Source: CAZQVN01 sp964596775 (GTDB lineage Bacteria > Eisenbacteria > RBG-16-71-46 > JABDJR01 > JAWXBZ01). Taken from it: DNA of 64,000 bases. The notes under the pieces were generated by a model that saw only the letters and a program-made list of their open reading frames with translations, ran no database searches and was not told the DNA's origin. Within the stretch, counting starts at the first letter, position 1. Every line of letters begins with the position of its first letter. The translations under genes and the position numbers were made by a program. The stretch is taken from assembly GCA_964596775.1 (NCBI GenBank), contig CAZQVN010000021.1, positions 1 to 64,000 on the forward strand, given 5' to 3'. Of this stretch, positions 63,296 to 64,000 are shown piece by piece.

Positions 63296-64000
63296 GTGAA
63301 CGGACTTCGCCCCCTGTTTGCCCTGCCCGCGTTCGCTCTGTTTCTGCTCGCCTGTGATTCCGTCATCCCCGTGCCCCCCGTTGCCACCGTGGTCGAGGAG
63401 TCCGACCGTCTCATCATCGTGGACAGCGATGGAAAGCAGTGGGACGTGACCCACGCATTTCGCGCCTACGGGATGATCCCCCGGGAGTTCCAGTTCGGCC
63501 TCGGCAAGGATGTGATCCGCCCCCTGATCGAGCCACGGATGATCCGCCCCGGCCAGAACGGGTATCCCGCACCCGATGACGAACGGATCGTCATCGGCGT
63601 GTCCCTCAACGGCGACGACCGGGCCTATGCCATCGACGACCTGAACGCCCACGAAGTCGTGAACGAGGTGTATGGCGGCCAGCCGGTCGCCGTCGGGTGG
63701 TGACCGCTCGTCTCCCTGGCTGGCGTGTACAGCCGATCCATTGAAGACACGGTTCTGACGCTCAGCGCCAGCGGCTGGACGTACCGGGACACGTTCGTCC
63801 TCTACGACTACGAAACGGAAAGCCTCTGGTACCCGTTCGACGGAAAGCCGGGGCTGACCTGCATCGGCGGCCGTTATGCGGACCAGTTCCTGCCCGAACT
63901 GTCGGCGCGGCGGCTGCGCTGGTTCCTCTGGTTCGAGAGCCATCCCGAAACCGGGTACATGGCCTGCAAGCGGCTGTTCGGACAGGTGTGCGACACCGGT
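63296..64000 (+). CDS. DUF3179-family lipoprotein, candidate selenoprotein with in-frame TGA (partial at window end)
   Basis: Start GTG at 63296 has GGGAGG four bases upstream. A signal peptide with lipobox (FLLAC, Cys20) leads into family-like FQFGLGKDVIRPLIEPRMI and ERIVIGVSLNGDDRAYAI, then VNEVYGGQPVAVGW. TGA follows at 63701-63703 (codon 136), after which PLVSLAGVYSR and SGWTYRDTFVLYDYETESLW continue in the same frame, open to 64000. In DUF3179 proteins I recall a conserved Cys before Pro-Leu at this point, so TGA would encode selenocysteine. A nonsense-mutated gene is the alternative, but 99 undamaged downstream codons argue against long decay. Confidence 0.75.
63718..63734 (+). promoter_or_regulatory. 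Possible bacterial SECIS stem-loop after the in-frame TGA
   Basis: GGCTG and CAGCC form a 5-bp stem with the 7-base loop GCGTGTA. The loop begins 19 bases after the TGA and has G as its first base, as expected of bacterial SECIS elements. Short stems are common in GC-rich DNA, so on its own this is weak; together with the family context it is suggestive. Confidence 0.5.

Noticed and set aside
63296..63703. A simple 135-residue gene ending at the TGA
   Set aside because: Family homology and open frame continue straight past the TGA, so a short complete protein is unlikely.
1..64000. tRNA, rRNA, CRISPR arrays, insertion sequences or prophage
   Set aside because: None were recognised on reading both strands; no transposase, integrase or regular spacer array is present.

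Overview
The window is about two-thirds G+C, gene dense and clearly bacterial. Outer-membrane efflux and export proteins (CusC/TolC type, Wza-like SLBB protein), lipoproteins and a complete flagellar export apparatus point to a motile diderm. The FG-GAP and DUF4139 proteins, an exopolysaccharide cluster and sigma-54-type flagellar promoters would suit an uncultured high-GC lineage (candidate phylum or deltaproteobacteria-like), but the sequence alone does not name it. TTG starts behind good ribosome binding sites are common (for example fliM, flhB, the 30.3 kb kinase and the 47.2 kb gene). Several genes overlap by ATGA or GTGA.

Layout. 0-9 kb (minus unless noted): a partial secreted FG-GAP protein, a duplicated 3' fragment of a DUF4139 gene, a block of intergenic repeats, the intact DUF4139 gene coupled to valS, a small exported protein on plus, and an M24 peptidase. 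8.5-28.4 kb (minus): an exopolysaccharide/surface glycan locus with an acyltransferase, a Gfo/Idh dehydrogenase, a polyprenyl-phosphate sugar transferase, a radical SAM protein, a methyltransferase, a MurJ-like flippase, four glycosyltransferase genes (one a GT2-GT4 fusion), a sugar epimerase, an O-antigen ligase/polymerase, a Wzz-like chain-length protein and a Wza-like exporter. It ends with a DUF1189-like membrane protein. 28.5-33.7 kb (minus): signalling genes (receiver-GAF-histidine kinase, GAF-GGDEF cyclase, HDOD protein, DUF6115-like membrane protein) behind a strong sigma-54 site. 34.0-44.8 kb (minus): fliL-M-N-O-P-Q-R-flhB-A-F-G, a small membrane gene, fliA and a 75-residue protein, also behind a sigma-54-like site.

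45-51.6 kb is mixed metabolism: RidA, a class V aminotransferase, a DUF6982-like protein, a Na/phosphate symporter with a PhoU partner, and a Ser/Thr kinase with TPRs. 51.7-63.1 kb is a copper/silver homeostasis island. csoR-copA-cupredoxin (minus) and a Cys-rich exported protein, cusC, cusB, cusA and two His/Cys-rich lipoproteins (plus) are divergently transcribed. On each side a CsoR-type palindrome lies in the spacer between candidate -35 and -10 boxes. A mirrored pair of REP-like hairpins separates cusA from the lipoproteins.

The most striking observation is at the right edge. A DUF3179-family lipoprotein gene (63296 to beyond 64000) has one in-frame TGA where I recall the family carrying a conserved Cys before Pro-Leu. 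It is followed by 99 open, family-like codons and a stem-loop at bacterial SECIS distance. It is best read as a candidate selenoprotein rather than a pseudogene.
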